From: Tubiluchus corallicola
Lineage: Eukaryota > Priapulida > Priapulimorpha > Priapulimorphida > Tubiluchidae
Assembly: GCA_030141605.1 (NCBI GenBank)
Contig: JAQGDQ010000093.1
Coordinates: 248,001-312,000, forward strand
Length of the DNA: 64,000 nt
Direction of reading: 5' to 3'
Part shown: positions 34,861 to 46,335 of the stretch, one piece after another
Position numbering within the stretch: the first letter of the stretch is position 1
Layout of the letters: each line of letters begins with the position of its first letter
The notes under the pieces: generated by a model
Database searches by the model: none
What the model was told of the DNA's origin: nothing
Seen by the model: the letters and a program-made list of their open reading frames with translations, nothing else
Made by a program: the position numbers and the translations under genes

Positions 34861-37800
34861 GTACGTCCTTTATTGCGCTTACTTGTTTTTCGTACTAAAG
34901 TTATATTTATTTGTAAACACTTAAATGATCTGTTTGTCTCGTACTTTTAGATAAGTTAAATAAAAATTGGTATGGACGTGGACCCTGACGTACACCGAAC
35001 TTTATAGTTTAATGCAACAAGTAATCATGACTAGTGTTAAAGGAGTTATTCTTTAAATCAGTAAAAAATATAAAGTACTGTTTTGCACAGATTGTAGGAT
35101 GCAGATGCTTAGAAAATTAAACTCTGCGAGCCAGACTGACGTAGTATCACTTCCAAAGCCCCGGTGGCAACTTGTTTCTGCAGTTTGTCTGGAGAGATCA
35201 CCAATTATTTCTGCTGAGCTAAATGAGTTACAACACAAGTACCGTTCTTTGCTGGAACAGCTAGAATTTGAAAGCAGTTTGCTTTCTGACCACGAGATGT
35301 GGCATCAACAGGATCAGTATGTATAAATTCTCCAATCTTTCTTAAAATTGTTATGTTGATTGAGTGTTAAGAGTTAGTGTTGCCATAGGACTGTAACTCT
35401 TTATTTTTTTTATTTACACAAATCCATTGTATCTGAGTAAGATTTGCTGTTGAGCGCTTGATTTCTCCTTCCGAATTGTATAGAAATGGGTCGACCTAAT
35501 GTTTTTGCTCTTCTAATCTTCTTACAGAGAAGCCATGAGGAAGAGACGAGAAGCGAATTACGACGATCAGGATGACGACATTAGCCTGCAAACTGCACAA
35601 GATTTTGAAGATGCGGGGATGGAGAAGCTTCAGAGGTTTACTCCCGCCAGTCGAATAACGGGTGTGTATACTAGTGTGAGCGTAGTGGACCAGATATTAT
35701 GGTTTACTTCATTCTTAAACATAGAAGTAGATTTTTCTTCCCGATGGCTTGAAAAACTTATTGGATTTTTTTTTGTTGCATTGATCATTAAACAAATAGT
35801 AGTCTGAAAAGAGAAGTGAGGCAAGAGAATGAGAGAGAGGGGGGGGGGGAACTGGCAGTAATTGTGCTGCAAAATGTCACTTTATGAGCTTTTGACATAA
35901 CAGTGTTAGAAAAACTTGGTATTTTGTTTAAGTGATTGTTTAATCATTATTATAAATCGCTGTACGAATTCAATGCAGTATTATCACAGTACAGTGTGTA
36001 CTGACAGGAAAAATGGTCACGTGACTGCGTCTTGTTGTGGGCGCGTGAATTAGTAAGTTTTGTCAGTAGGATGGAATGGTTGCGTTTTTAACTCTGACGC
36101 ATCTTTGAATTCGTTTTATGTTTTAAACAGTGTACCAGAAGTAATTGCATTTGTGTGTTTACCGTTTTTTAATTACCATATCATGCCACTCTGTTTAATT
36201 ACCATATCATTACCATTACCATGGGTTTTTGAACTCTCTTATTGTCAGAATTAATTGTCTAATTACCATGCTCTCCACAGCATCTCTGTGCAATGAGGCA
36301 GAGCATTGCAACACAGTGCACAATAAGATGTGATGACGTGTATGTGTCTCTATGATTATCGCTTGACGCTAGCAATTTTGTAGCATGAATGAGTGGTAGT
36401 AACTTTTTCTCTGAAAAAAGATGCTCAGGCTGAATTATTTGTCAGTACTGACTGTTTCAAATTTTGTTTTGTGTTCTAATTTTTGTGAAGCACGATGCTT
36501 GCATGGAGTGAAAATAAAGTTTCATGAAATCACAGCATAATCCATGAATTTTGAAATTTCCCTGTTAACCTCTGTTTAAAGTTTGACTTAAGTGCACAGT
36601 AAGTCCTTGCTCAATGACTCCCCGTTTAGCGACGTTTGGTTTTAATGGCACTGATCATTAGACACCTTTTTCACTTAACAACACCCTGTTTCATTTTAAC
36701 GACGATTTTTTTTACTTTGTTCGAAGACAATTTTTATTTTATCAACAACTTTTTTACCTAATTTGATGCGTACCTAACACATGGCTTATTCTGTTCTAAA
36801 AATGCACTAGTAGTGTAAGCAGTGCAATTATTATACAAGTATACGTTTTTGCTGCCCGACTGACCACTAAATGTTAACCATTTGTATCAATGGAGACCTG
36901 GGAGCAATGAATTTTGCCTGCTACCTGTTGCCATAGTAACCAGACTAGATAAAATTCCCAAGGTCCGTCTTGCACTTGGTTTTGACTCTGCTGCAGTGTT
37001 TATTGTTTAATCGCAGCCTAGTCTTAAATGTTAACGAAAGAGAAACCTGTAGCAGGTTAGAAAAATATATAGGTGGTTTCAAGCAAGCAGAAAGAATTAA
37101 TCAGCAGAAACATGAGTAAAACTCATAAAACATTTAATTTATATGTTTTATGCAGCATTGATTTTTGCCTCTGGGCCGTATCTCGGTTCTTTTACGTAAG
37201 TTTCTATGGAAGTCTTGGCTTCATTTAACAGTGTTTCATTTAGCATCACATTTTGTCAGTACACATTAGCGTCGTTGAGTGAGGATTTGATGTATATAAA
37301 TTCAATTTTGTACCATACGTGTCTTGAATCTGACAATGGTTTAAATCCCATACAGTGTTTGTTGGTATCAGAGTTTAACTCTTTACCTGCAGAACATTGC
37401 TGCGCACGAGTAATATCTAAAAATAGCTTCCTCTTTCAGTTAATCTAAGCATTATTTTCAACTGTGGCTGTTTTTCATTGTTCATCTAGAAGCAGACGAG
37501 AAGAATGACCGGCAGTCACGCCATCGCAAGCTTGACCGCAAACTCTTTCTTGTTGTCAAGCAGAAATTGGGTAATGACGAGCACTGGCTGTTTCCTCAGG
37601 AGACCCATCAGGACAGTTTATCAATGAGACAGGTACGATTTGTCAAGGCTTGACTAGATTAATCATGGAATAAAGCTAATTCATTCATTATATAGTTGAA
37701 GGAAAAGCTAAAACTATCTGGGAGTTAGAGTAGTGACATTTTTTGCAAAAAAATTATACAAGTTACAACAATTAAAGTACTGTAAGTGCTTTGTCTAAAC

Positions 37801-40800
37801 TTGCCAACTCTCGTGCTGTTTTAATGCATTAAATTGGGTAAAAATTTTGTTGATAAAATAATAATATAACAATAAATAATTGTCTTGAGCAAAGTAAAAA
37901 AATCGTTGTTAAAGTGAAACGTGCGTCGTTAAGTTAAAAAAATGTCAAATGTTCTGCGTCGTTAAATGCTCGGCTATTTTTTTAAAACTGGTAACGAGCA
38001 TAGTTTTACAATAATAACCTTGTATGAGTGGCGATGAGTGCCCATGTGGACCATTTTTACAAGTTCCTTAAATTTGGCCGACTTGGAGACACAAACCAAG
38101 TGAAACTCAACTCGTTCACTAAGTGAAAGACGATACTTCAAGATGTTTAATCGTATAACAAACCCTTTATTTCTGCAAAACCACTGGTCCGCAGCATAGT
38201 ATGCATCTTTATAATAATTTCTGTAAGATCCACTTACAGTTGAATGCTAATAAAACTATTAAACAATTCTAAAATGGTGAATTTGTTACTGATTGGCCGA
38301 TCTCAACGGCATGTCTTTATCAAATTTCTTTATCTCTATCTACGTGAACTAGAGCTCGTGAACAATGCAATTTAAATTCCTTACTGTTAAATTAGATTTA
38401 ATGTATGGCACCTTGTTTTTGTCCCTGTAGATGTAGTCGGCATTGCTGAGTTCTTTTTGTAAAACTGTTAACGAGCATAGTTTTATGGTAATAACCGTGG
38501 ACAAGCATCGTCGCCTTTGCTTTTGCTCATTTTTGTATTTGTAAAATGAGTTTAATCAACGCCAAAAATGTTTGTATGCTTGCAATTGACCATAAGTCAA
38601 CATTAAGCTTTTCTAGTTATTCACACATCCTGAATCTCCATTTCATGAGGATTATTTTGATACCAACTTCATCACTCTATGTTACTTGAAAGCTGAGATA
38701 ATCCAGCTGATTTGAAGCTGTGGTGCAGGCTATGCACTGAAAAACATAACTTAGAGAAAGTCATTGTTAAAGTTAGCCATTGTTTTTGTCGCGTCTCTAC
38801 AAAACACTTAGCAACCGCACAAATGTTGGTTGCTATTTGCAAGAACATATTGAAATTATGTTTAAATCCAGTAGATGGCTCTTTCTGGCGAAGATCTGGG
38901 ATTGGCAACAAAAAAACCTGAAGCAAAATGGCAGCTTCCAAGAGCTACTATTGGAGTTTGAAAATACTAGTTTGTTTACAATTGCATTACTAGTCAGGAA
39001 AGTGGATACAGGGTTATAAAATTAAATTTTTAGTATTTTTTGAGCATTTTCTTGACAATTTCATGCAAGAATATAATTATTACAATATGTTTAGCATTTT
39101 CTTTTACAGAATACAAAAAATTGACATTTGACCAAATTTTTGGTGCATTCTACTTTGAAGCATCATAATGTAGTTTTAACTATGCCGACTTATGGAGGGT
39201 TTTGATTTACAGGCACGTATTTATCATTTGTGATTAAAACTGTACACCCTTTTAAATGTTTTTATATCCTATAAACTGTAAAATACGTGTTCTAACTGAA
39301 ACATTATTGCTAACAATCTATTGACATAAACAGTTAACAAGTTTTCTACTTTTTCTAGGTCGCAGAGAGGGCGCTATCACACAGGTGTGGAGATGAAGTG
39401 AGTGCCAAATTTATAGGAAACGCACCTATGGGATTTTATAAGTACAAATTTCCTACAGCAGTTGCAGATGAGGTCAAATGTATAGGAGCAAAAGTATGCA
39501 AATATTAATAGAAATTTTGTCGAAATAAACTGAATTAAAAATGCATTGAATACCTTTTTAAAATACTGCTACAGTAGGCACCGCTTAATAGACTCACAGT
39601 TAATAGACTCAATTGCTTAATTGACTCAAAAACGCCTGGTATGGGCCGCTTCTATTCAAATGTACATAAAAACTGCCAGTAATTGACTCAAATAACTCCG
39701 CATAATTGTGACTCAATATTTTTGCTTCACATGCTTCAATAAGACACTTTGGTGTGACTGATAAACTTTTATGACTTTTATATCATCTTAGTTTGCTTTT
39801 GTCTTATAATATACATAGAAACAATCACGTTAAATACTGTTTTGTTTGTAAGCAGGAATGTTTATCATACGCTAATAAACTAGCCTAATGGTATGCTTTG
39901 ACCCGCCTGTCCACTGCAGTTGACGTTGTTACCCAAGAATTCCTGGAAGCTAAACATTTAATGACTTGTTTAGTGGTTTGCTTTTGGAGCTCTGGCTGTC
40001 TTTCCCAGAAAGTTTAATCAGTTAGATGTTGTTGTTATGCCAGGGACGCAGGTACAGTCACGATAGCAAGCGGGAGCTTAGACGAAATACTTCAGTTCAA
40101 GCACATATTTGTGTATCATAAAACAACAGTTTTAAACGTTTTTATCATTATGAGAACTTTCTGTATCACAAAAAATGTATCAGCCAACCTTGAACGTATT
40201 TAATTTATTGCTAATTCACTTATATAAATTAATATTTTAAAATATTTTTTCTAATTTTTAACTGAACAAACGAATTTAGGCATTACTTCATTTTTAGAAT
40301 TCATTAAGAACCTTTGCAGTGCATAGTAAGCTGGTGACACATATTTTCTATACCATTAATACTGCACCCATTGGTTAATAGGCTCAGTAGATTAATTGGG
40401 TCCAAACACTTCTGTCCCAAAGTGAATCAATTAAGCAGTGCCTACTGTATAATATTGTAACATTTTTCATTGTTATTTTTGTTCTTCTGTTTGTCACCCT
40501 TCAACAGAGTTCAGCTGTGTGTTTTGAAAATTTCAAAAAAAATGTTCATTTGGCTTTTTAAATTTCCGGCTCTTGAAATACAAATGGTTCAAAAAATTGT
40601 CTTTCAGATGTGTTTGTTGACGTTTTGTTTTCGTAACACATGGATTTGCAACGTTTTTTAACTATTTTAGATTCATAGTTTTAGTTAGCTGTGGTTTATC
40701 GACATTGTTTGAGCAAATAAACAATTTGCAATGTGGCAGTCTATCGTGCTACTTGCAAACAGTAAAGTTCTTTGTTTGTTATGACCAAATTATTTTACAG

Positions 40801-41285
40801 CACGTTTTTGAAATGCTTTGATGAGATATCTTTGAGATTATGCGAGTAATGTTTAGAATCAATAGTTTAGCGGTGCATTTTATATATTTGAATTCACATT
40901 TTTTGTTGCATACCACAATTTTAGTTTTCATGGTGTGTGTATAACAACTCTGCTAGTACGTTTTTGTCTTGAGGGACATTTCTTATTGCTTACCAGTGTT
41001 CTGTTCTGCATAAATTTTTCTAATTTGAGCCGTACGGTTTCATTCTGTTTCAGGTTTTCTTCTTCAAGGCATACACGGTTTCATTCTGTTTCAGGTTTTC
41101 TTCTTCAAGACATACACAGTTTCATCCTGTTTCAGGTTTTCTTCTTCAAGGCATACACTGGAAGTCAGTGTGTCATTAAACCAAGCTATGATGTTATTGA
41201 CTACATGTGGTTAACCTGGGAAGAACTGGCTACGCATCTTCATCCGAAGTATTATGAAGCTGTAGACAATTTTCTATTCGAATGA
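34758..41285 (+). CDS. MRPL46: Mitochondrial large ribosomal subunit protein L46
   Basis: Six exons join in phase: 34758-34860, 35091-35316, 35528-35661, 37490-37632, 39359-39493 and 41136-41285, giving 296 aa. The family is a structural subunit of the mitochondrial 39S ribosome with a Nudix-like fold lacking catalysis. Signatures seen: an N-terminus starting MAAP with basic residues (import signal), PRWQLVSAVCLERSPIIS, a SLLSDHE segment, QTAQDFED, the highly conserved EADEKNDR, RKLDRKLFLVVKQKLG, AKFIGNAPMGFYKYKFP, GAKVFFFKAY and a C-terminal HPKYYEAVDNFL. Two in-frame ATGs compete: 34758 (stop codon directly before it) and 34788 (better context, A at -3 and G at +4). Both begin MAAP. Gene length matches the family (about 280 aa). 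Confidence 0.95.
35091..35316 (+). CDS. MRPL46: MRPL46 exon 2
   Basis: Its acceptor is TTGCACAG and its donor GTATGT. It encodes the region around WQLVSAVCLERS through SDHEMWHQQD. Confidence 0.88.
35528..35661 (+). CDS. MRPL46: MRPL46 exon 3
   Basis: Its acceptor is CTTACAG and its donor G|GTGTGT. It encodes EAMRKRREANYDDQDDDISL through TPASRIT. Confidence 0.9.
36597..37293 (+). mobile_element. CAGTAAGTCCTCGC MITE, copy in MRPL46 intron 3
   Basis: The left end CAGTAAGTCCTTGCTCAATG and right end GTTGAGTGAGGATTTGATG pair imperfectly. The interior matches the copies at 12296 and 26944. Confidence 0.7.
37490..37632 (+). CDS. MRPL46: MRPL46 exon 4
   Basis: Its acceptor is CATCTAG. It encodes ADEKNDRQSRHRKLDRKLFL through SLSMRQ and ends at donor GTACGA. 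Confidence 0.93.
38590..39195 (+). mobile_element. CCATAAGTCGGC-terminus MITE, copy 1 (MRPL46 intron 4)
   Basis: The ends CCATAAGTCAACATTAA and GCCGACTTATGG are inverted. Homologous copies lie at 58385-58678, 61314-61984 (inverted) and 62470-62782. Confidence 0.65.
39359..39493 (+). CDS. MRPL46: MRPL46 exon 5
   Basis: It is exactly 45 codons, phase 0 at both ends, including AKFIGNAPMGFYKYKFP, with donor GTATGC. Confidence 0.93.
39572..40447 (+). mobile_element. CAGTAGGCACCGCTTAATAG MITE (MRPL46 intron 5)
   Basis: It has perfect TA flanks (39570-39571, 40448-40449) and inverted ends CAGTAGGCACCGCTTAATAG and AATTAAGCAGTGCCTACTG. It is 876 bp and non-coding. Confidence 0.8.
41036..41158 (+). 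repeat. 41-bp tandem triplication of the MRPL46 exon 6 acceptor
   Basis: Copies at 41036, 41077 and 41118 each contain CTGTTTCAG|GTTTTCTTCT, that is, the polypyrimidine tract, the AG and the first codons of exon 6 (VFFFKAYT). The period of 41 is not a multiple of three. Confidence 0.95.
41136..41285 (+). CDS. MRPL46: MRPL46 exon 6 (last)
   Basis: It encodes VFFFKAYTGSQCVIKPSYDV through NFLFE, then TGA. The acceptor used must be the third of three tandem copies, because only that one is in frame. Confidence 0.93.
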   Translation, partial: VFFFKAYTGSQCVIKPSYDVIDYMWLTWEELATHLHPKYYEAVDNFLFE

Positions 41286-41371
41286 CAGATTATGTGTATT
41301 GTGAAAAATTAGCTATATCGATCATTTGGCAGTAGATACCAAATTTGCACAGCTACCAGACTTGCGTAATA

Positions 41372-42098
41372 CAGTAGACGGCGGTTAATAGACTCAATCG
41401 CTTAATTGTCTCAAAAACGCCTGGTACGGACCACTTCTATTCAAATATACATAAAAACTGTCAGTAATTGACTCAAATAACTCTGCATAATTGACTCAAT
41501 ATTTTTCCTTCACGTACTTAAAATAAGATATTTGTAAGTGATCAGAGAGCCTTTTCTACCTTTATGTCATCTTTACCTCATTTTGTGCACTATAATATAT
41601 GTAGAAGTGTGTAAGCAGGTACGTTTATCATGCGCTAATATGCTAGCGTAGCGGTTTTGCTTTGAATCCATTACCCGCTCGTCCACTGCAATTAACCTCG
41701 TTATCAAAGAATTTCGGGGAAGGGAAGCATTTAATCACTTATCTAGAGCCTTTTGAAGTTGAAGTTCTCATTGCAAATACACTTTTGCGCTTAATCAGTT
41801 AGTAGTCCCTGATGCAGGTACAGTAGTTTTTTGCAAATGAACAGACTTGTGTGATTTAGAAAAGTATGCCTTTTAATTTATTGCTAATTCACTTATTTAT
41901 TTAAAATTTTAAAATATTTTTTTAATTTAACTGCACAAAGGAATTTAGGCATTACTTCGTTTCTAAAATCCATCAAAAACCGTTGCAGTGCATGCTAAGT
42001 TGATGACTCTTACTTCTATACCACTAATTCTACACTCATCGGTTAACTGGGTCAAAATACTTCGGTCCCAAAGTGAGTCTATTAAGCAGCGCCTACTG
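41372..42098 (+). mobile_element. CAGTAGGCACCGCTTAATAG-family MITE just after MRPL46
   Basis: TA flanks are at 41370-41371 and 42099-42100. The ends CAGTAGACGGCGGTTAATAG and CTATTAAGCAGCGCCTACTG are inverted. It starts 86 bases after the stop codon, so the 3' UTR runs into it. A possible AATAAA is at 42158-42163. Confidence 0.75.
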
Positions 42099-42283
42099 TA
42101 GATCTGCTATTGTAAACTTGCATAAGACTTCAGTTTTAATACTGATAATTGTTGATAAATAAATTAAACATCAAAGGTTTGTTTTTCAAGTCTAAACTTA
42201 CAGTGCATTTTGTTACTATCCTTTTGAAGAACCTGATGCATTGAAAGATCCACATTTGTGTCATTCTAGCTAATGTTCATGAT

Positions 42284-42629
42284 CAGGATTCCCACATAAT
42301 TTTAAAATAAATTTTCCTGACCAAATATCGATTTTTTTTCATGAACAAGATAAGCAGAAATTGCATTACCAGTATACGTATTCAAACATTTTTGTGTATG
42401 GACATTCTTACATATAGAGATGATTAATGTGTTGGCCAATCATTATTTTTGGAACGGAAATCTAAACTGGGAACCTGCCATGGCAATATTTTATTTAAAC
42501 ATGAATTGGTGAGAAATATGTTTGAAAAAATATCGGTTCGCGGTGAGTATTTTTGCAACCCCTTCCTATTTCTCTGACTTTTTACCATAGCCTGTATTTT
42601 TAAGGATTTTCCCTGACCATGGAAACCCT
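42284..42629. mobile_element. CAGGGTTCC-terminus MITE, copy 3
   Basis: It begins CAGGATTCCCACA and ends GGAAACCCTG. The interior matches the copies at 408 and 13222. Confidence 0.6.
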
Positions 42630-42635
42630 GCATGA

Positions 42636-44113
42636 TGGCCTTTGCACCAACAGGTGGTGGAACCATCACCTGATTATAAGTTTAGTTCGGCTTTATTAGT
42701 AGAAAAGCTACTATTAATACCTTTCCTAGTATCTGCTGCTAATACTGATACATATACATATTTGTGTTTGTTTGAATCTATTGTCCAACTGTGTTATTCC
42801 TCCACCCATTGCACCTCCAAATTTGATTACCACCTGGCAAAATGGAGAAGAACAAAACCGCTTTAAACAACTGATGCCGAGAAATAACAACAAAACCGTA
42901 AACTAAAAAAACTTATAAAACAAAATAAATAGCTTATTGATTTATTTCTAATAGGATGGTTGCCCGATAAAAAAACGAGGCATGTACATTATAAAAACCT
43001 GAATAAGGTTTTTTGGCAAAACATAAATAATTATTGCAAATTCATTTTGAATACAATCAAGTAAGTTCAAAGAATATTCAATAGCAAAACATAACAAACA
43101 GCTAAAAAAGGCACAGCTAAGATTAACAATTACTTGTATTTAGTGCATTGCACAGTGGCGAAAAACAAACAAACAAACAAAAAAGTTTGAAAATTCTGAA
43201 GAAGCGATACTGAAAAAACTGCAACCGAACATACTTGTAAAATTTTTTGTACTTTAGTTCAAAGTTGTAAAATTTTTTGTACTTTAGTTCAAAGTACGTA
43301 CTCGTGACAAGCGTTTTCGAAGGATACATTCTTTGTATAGGCACTTTCTCTGTACAAGCAACTGCTGTTTATCATACCATATAATAATAAAGCACATATT
43401 CACATGCAAAAATGTTCAGTCAAACTCTTTTCCTTGCAAACAAATTAAGAAGTCTGTGCATCACAAAGATAATTGACGAAAAAGTACAAAAATACTGTGA
43501 CAATACAGTCACAAACCTTGTTACATCCCCCCAACCCCATAGTGCCAACCACGCTTAACGCCCACAATTTTTAGGAAAATAAAATGTCTATATTTGCATA
43601 CACTTGCATGTATTAACACTTTCACTACGGAAGGCAGCATGCTGCCACCTATGTTTTTCATGGACGGGAGGCAGTAGACTACCACCCAAGCTCAGCACTC
43701 AGCGCAGTTACCCAGGTCTGTTTATTTCACTGCTACGGCCATGCAAAAACATTGTAGAAAAATTTAACAGACGTGGGATTGGGGCTGCTTTGCAACAAGT
43801 ACAGCTAATCAGCCAAGCAGCATCTGAAGCCAGATACATTGCACAATACTGTACTGTATGGCACGTTCCCATGCAAAATCACTTGTAGAGATCGTTGACG
43901 ATATGTTTAGTAGATTGTTCTGCATTCTTATAAAATGATTGCATATTATGGATTAGTATTGTCTTTTGTGAAAACTATATTATAAATACATTGCAATGCA
44001 TCAGTAAAACATATTTTTAATACACACACTTCTATACAACCTATATTGTATGATCTTGCATATTTTTGGCATTAAGCATCAGTTCAGTTTTTCAATTAAC
44101 AATAAAAGCAATT
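42636..44113. other. Intergenic region between MRPL46 and CXXC1; no gene recognised
   Basis: A 30-bp tandem duplication (TTGTAAAATTTTTTGTACTT and following) lies at 43235-43294 and an AAAC repeat at 43160. A segment near 43529-43620 resembles 1396-1530. The open frame starting at 43604 matches nothing I know. Confidence 0.45.
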
Positions 44114-44526
44114 CTTAAAGGAAAGGACAATTCACTCAGCATGCTGGGTTTATTTTACTGTTATCACGTAGTTAGAAAAATATAACAGAGAAATTTGCAG
44201 AAAATTGTCTGTAAAGCATAAAGTTAATTTATACTATACAGAAATTTTCAGTGGTAGCCGCCATTCGCTTGAAAAGTATGACGTAACTAGGAGACTTTGT
44301 GACTTTTTGTGAGCACATCGTGGCTTTGAATAAGCGCCCACTTCTTAAGCTAAGACAAACTTCTGTAACTTGCCTAATGTTCATGTAAAAATATCAAAAA
44401 GTTAACTATCTAATTTTTTGTAGAAACGTATTGTACGTTTTGGCAGAAATTTGAAGTGCGTTGGGTTTCTTCTGCTGATGAACGGCGAAACGTCCAAGTG
44501 TGAAATGATCGTGATTTTTAGTGATT

Positions 44527-45520
44527 TTACTGTATCTGCATAACTCAAATCCAACAGGACCGTGCAACTTTTGCAAGGTATGGTAACGATAATAATTGGA
44601 CATCAAAATCAAAAGTTCAATAAGTTTACTTTGGGGTGAAGTTACGAGTTTTTTTAGAACGAGGTAAGCACAAACAAATAATACGCCTCCACGTGATACT
44701 AATGGCACTGTTGATGCTCTACTGTGGTTGAGAGGCCAATGAAAAGCATTTTTAACAATTCCGCAAAGCTGTTTTTGCTGAAATGATATTTAGTAGGAAC
44801 TCGAGTAAACTCCGCATAACTCAAATCCAACCAGACGGCAAAAAGTTTGAGTTAGGCGACCAGGATAGAAACTCTAAACCCTCCTCCAGATGGCAAGCTA
44901 AATAGAAAGCAGTAAGTCAATCCTCCTATACACAAACGACGAGATTTGATGACAATTACATAAAGAATAACAAATTATGTAGTGAAATATGATTTTTTAT
45001 GTTACAAAACGACACGTACACAACACTGTTAAACAATACGACAGTGGGGCTACCAATGTCTTACGTACTGCAGTTCAGTTTGTGTGTCCAATAATCGTAG
45101 GGCGGGGAGGGAGCGACTTGGTAAGACATCAGAATTTTTCCGGAAGACAATACTGTTTTTTTTTGAGTTGTATGAAACTTTTGATTTTTCTAGAGTATAA
45201 ATCGCACTTTTCAGTTATGCGAAGTAAATTACATGCATTTTGATTAAATGGACCATAATTTTTTATTCGCGTTAGATGAAGTTTTGAGTTAAGCGATGTT
45301 TTTGTGAGAGAAACGAAGGATTTCATCTGTTCCGCTGAAATTCTTTGAGTTTGGCGAAATTTTGAGTTATGCGATTTTCAGTTCCGCTGAGTTTACTGTA
45401 TCAAACTTTCTCTTATGTCTATGAACTGCACATGAACGTACTCTACGTTCGTACGCCAAACACAAGTCTTTTCTGAGTGAGGCGAAAATTTGAGTTACGC
45501 GATTTTGAGTTATGCGGAGT
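44527..45520. mobile_element. Composite CAGTAAACTCCGCATAAC-type insertion carrying a CXXC1 fragment
   Basis: The left end (CTGTATCTGCATAACTCAAA) and right end (TTTTGAGTTATGCGGAGTA) are termini of the 9866-10452 family. Inside are 44553-44800, an inverted copy of 63360-63606 (the end of a CXXC1 exon, its donor and adjacent intron), and then a second element of the same family at 44803-45400. Confidence 0.7.
44553..44800 (+). pseudogene. Captured fragment of a CXXC1 exon end, splice donor and intron
   Basis: ACTTTTGCAAGGTATGGTAA here matches the CXXC1 exon ending at 63589 and its donor, on the opposite strand. Similarity continues about 240 bases into the intron. Only about 18 exonic bases are present, so it encodes nothing. 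Confidence 0.75.
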
Positions 45521-46104
45521 ACGAGGCACTTATCCTTACTAAATTCTTCTGACGTTTTTCTCAAACATTGAAATAAGTCTTAACTTCCCAGGTTTGACCT
45601 TTCCTTTAAGTAACTCCCTGACAGAGGTAAACGATGAACTGAAGCCGATGCTCATGAATACAGCAGGTTTTTGATTGTGGCATAAACGACACAATAGTTC
45701 TATACTACAGACTAAGGCACGTTAAATTGATCTTACAATTAATACATTACATAGTGATGAATAAGCTCAAAGCTTGCATTGCTTATATCAGCCAAACAGG
45801 GTAAATATCATCATACTTAAATATCATCACTTAATAAATGAAATATCATCATACATAAATGATTTATATACATAAATTATATCCGACTCGTATCTGAAAA
45901 TGATATACTTCTCTGAAGTGTAATTTTTAAACTCTGTTTAAATTATGTTATTACATTCAAAATGAAAAAAAGAAAATTCATCAACAGGACTCTAACTTCA
46001 GACCTTCAACGTGCTATGCAGCAGAATATTCCATGGATGTAACAGTACCACCCTGTAATTCTGAATAACTATGCCACTGTTATTCATTCAGTCACTGGAA
46101 AACT

Positions 46105-46110
46105 TTTATT
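46105..46110 (-). terminator. CXXC1: AATAAA poly(A) signal of CXXC1
   Basis: It is canonical on the minus strand, 85 bases after the stop codon. Confidence 0.7.
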
Positions 46111-46194
46111 TAACAGCTACAAACGCTTAGCCCTAAACAAGGGCACATAAACAATGTACAAAACATGTACAGTGACACCTGCTGGTCATTATTG

Positions 46195-46335
46195 TCACGA
46201 AACCGGATGCATGTTGGGGGTGTTGGGATCGTGAGCTATAGTCTGGTGTAACATGAGGCCAAGAACTCCGGCTCGGTTTGCCATGGCGATGCGGCAGTTC
46301 CGCTCTTCCTCCAGCAGCTCGTCCAGTTTCAACCA
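46195..46335 (-). CDS. CXXC1: CXXC1 last exon
   Basis: It encodes WLKLDELLEEERNCRIAMAN through PNTPNMHPVS, then TGA. The acceptor is TTTTTTAG. Confidence 0.95.
   Translation of the reverse strand, partial: WLKLDELLEEERNCRIAMANRAGVLGLMLHQTIAHDPNTPNMHPVS

Larger units (their letters stand above)
44114..45609 (+). mobile_element. TTAA-flanked element interrupted by a composite insertion
   Basis: The outer ends are TTAAAGGAAAGGAC and GACCTTTCCTTTAA, giving TTAA on both sides (piggyBac- or Kolobok-like). The interior is homologous to 50277-51754 and 32272-32740 but broken at about 44527-45520 by a second element that carries a piece of CXXC1. Confidence 0.7.

Noticed and set aside
43604-43888. 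94-codon plus-strand frame between MRPL46 and CXXC1
   Set aside because: It matches no family I know and partly overlaps sequence resembling a repeat near 1396-1530.
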